From the NCBI GenBank assembly GCA_947090765.1, contig OX352322.1, positions 4,757,501-4,821,500 on the forward strand: DNA of 64,000 nucleotides. The letters run 5' to 3'. Made by a program: the position numbers and the translations under genes. Below the pieces are notes generated by a model, which did not search any database, was not told the origin of the DNA, and saw only the letters and a list, made by a program, of their open reading frames with translations. The DNA is from Pseudomonas sp. MM223. GTDB lineage: Bacteria; Pseudomonadota; Gammaproteobacteria; Pseudomonadales; Pseudomonadaceae. This document shows positions 63,701 through 64,000 of the stretch, piece after piece. The stretch's first letter is position 1. Each line of letters begins with the position of its first letter.

Positions 63701-64000
63701 CGGCGGATGCGGTTCTCGGTTTCACGGCGGCGCTCCTTGTACTTGGAGATGCCAGCGGCTTCTTCGATGAAATTGCGCAGCTCTTCGGGCTTGGCCTCGA
63801 TCAGCTTGGAGATCATGCCCTGCTCGATGATCGAGTAGCTGCGCGGCCCCAGGCCGGTCCCGAGGAAAATATCGGTGATGTCGCGCCGGCGGCATTTGGT
63901 GCCGTTGAGGTAATAGCTGTTCTGCCCGTCGCGGGTAACCTTGCGGCGGATCGAAATCTCGGCGTAGGCGGCATATTCGCCAACCAGGGTGGTTTCGCTG
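60771..64000 (-). CDS. smc: Chromosome segregation ATPase SMC, N-terminus outside window, frameshifted near the hinge
   Basis: Condensin-type ATPase for chromosome compaction. The window begins inside the N-terminal half ([21 protein letters not shown]), after the P-loop. Long coiled coils, the hinge and the C-terminal head follow, with [19 protein letters not shown] (signature) and [15 protein letters not shown] (Walker B). Near 62550-62560 the frame breaks. The upstream frame reads [10 protein letters not shown] and then turns into nonsense, while the downstream frame resumes as [20 protein letters not shown]. One extra base or two missing bases there explain it. The two parts together look like a full-length hinge region, so this is either sequencing error or a broken gene. 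Confidence 0.9.

Overview
The window reads as chromosome of a fluorescent Pseudomonas of the P. putida group. The evidence is a pyoverdine chromophore synthetase (PvdL) next to its ECF sigma factor, two tandem cbb3 oxidase operons followed by ccoGHIS, hemN and anr, the block order dnaX-ybaB-recR and smc-zipA-ligA, high GC, and many Pseudomonas-type REP inverted repeats between genes.

Layout. 1-4.1 kb: tail of a siderophore-interacting reductase, pvdH (C-terminal frameshift), and a QseBC-like two-component pair. 4.3-6.9 kb: an accessory island with an orphan Tde1-like (Ntox15, HxxD) DNase effector and two tandem GAD-like/DUF1851 immunity genes. 6.9-13.0 kb: a leftward molybdenum-hydroxylase operon (Tat-exported large subunit, 2Fe-2S subunit, triheme cytochrome c, XdhC, MobA-like transferase). 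13.3-16.6 kb: a thiol-redox operon (DsbD, TlpA-like, DsbG-like). 16.8-31.8 kb: pvdL, divergent sigma factor pfrI/pvdS with a Fur box, and a siderophore acetyltransferase. 31.9-34.5 kb: miscellaneous single genes. 34.6-47.2 kb: ccoNOQP, a second ccoNOQP, ccoGHIS and a TauE/SafE-like membrane protein. 47.4-50.3 kb: hemN, anr, apt. 50.5-53.7 kb: recR, ybaB, dnaX (leftward). 53.8-56.8 kb: small and poorly known genes, a MerR regulator with its divergent target, and the SRP RNA gene. 57.1-64 kb: ligA, zipA and smc (runs off the right edge, frameshifted).

Two regulatory circuits can be read directly. Iron: a Fur box precedes pfrI, and PvdS-type promoters (TAAAT-N16-CGT) sit before pvdH and the acetyltransferase, with a one-mismatch version before pvdL. 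Oxygen: perfect Anr boxes precede the first ccoN and hemN, and anr itself lies just downstream of hemN. PvdH would supply the diaminobutyrate that the last PvdL module is expected to use.

Three conserved genes (pvdH, the first ccoN, smc) carry small frameshifting indels. Two are explained by one base missing next to a short G/C run, so base-calling or assembly error is the first suspicion. The most interesting accessory content is the effector with doubled immunity genes, the 19-bp-spacer MerR promoter in front of a DUF2938 gene, and a structured leader with a UUCG-capped hairpin before a small Pseudomonas-specific gene.
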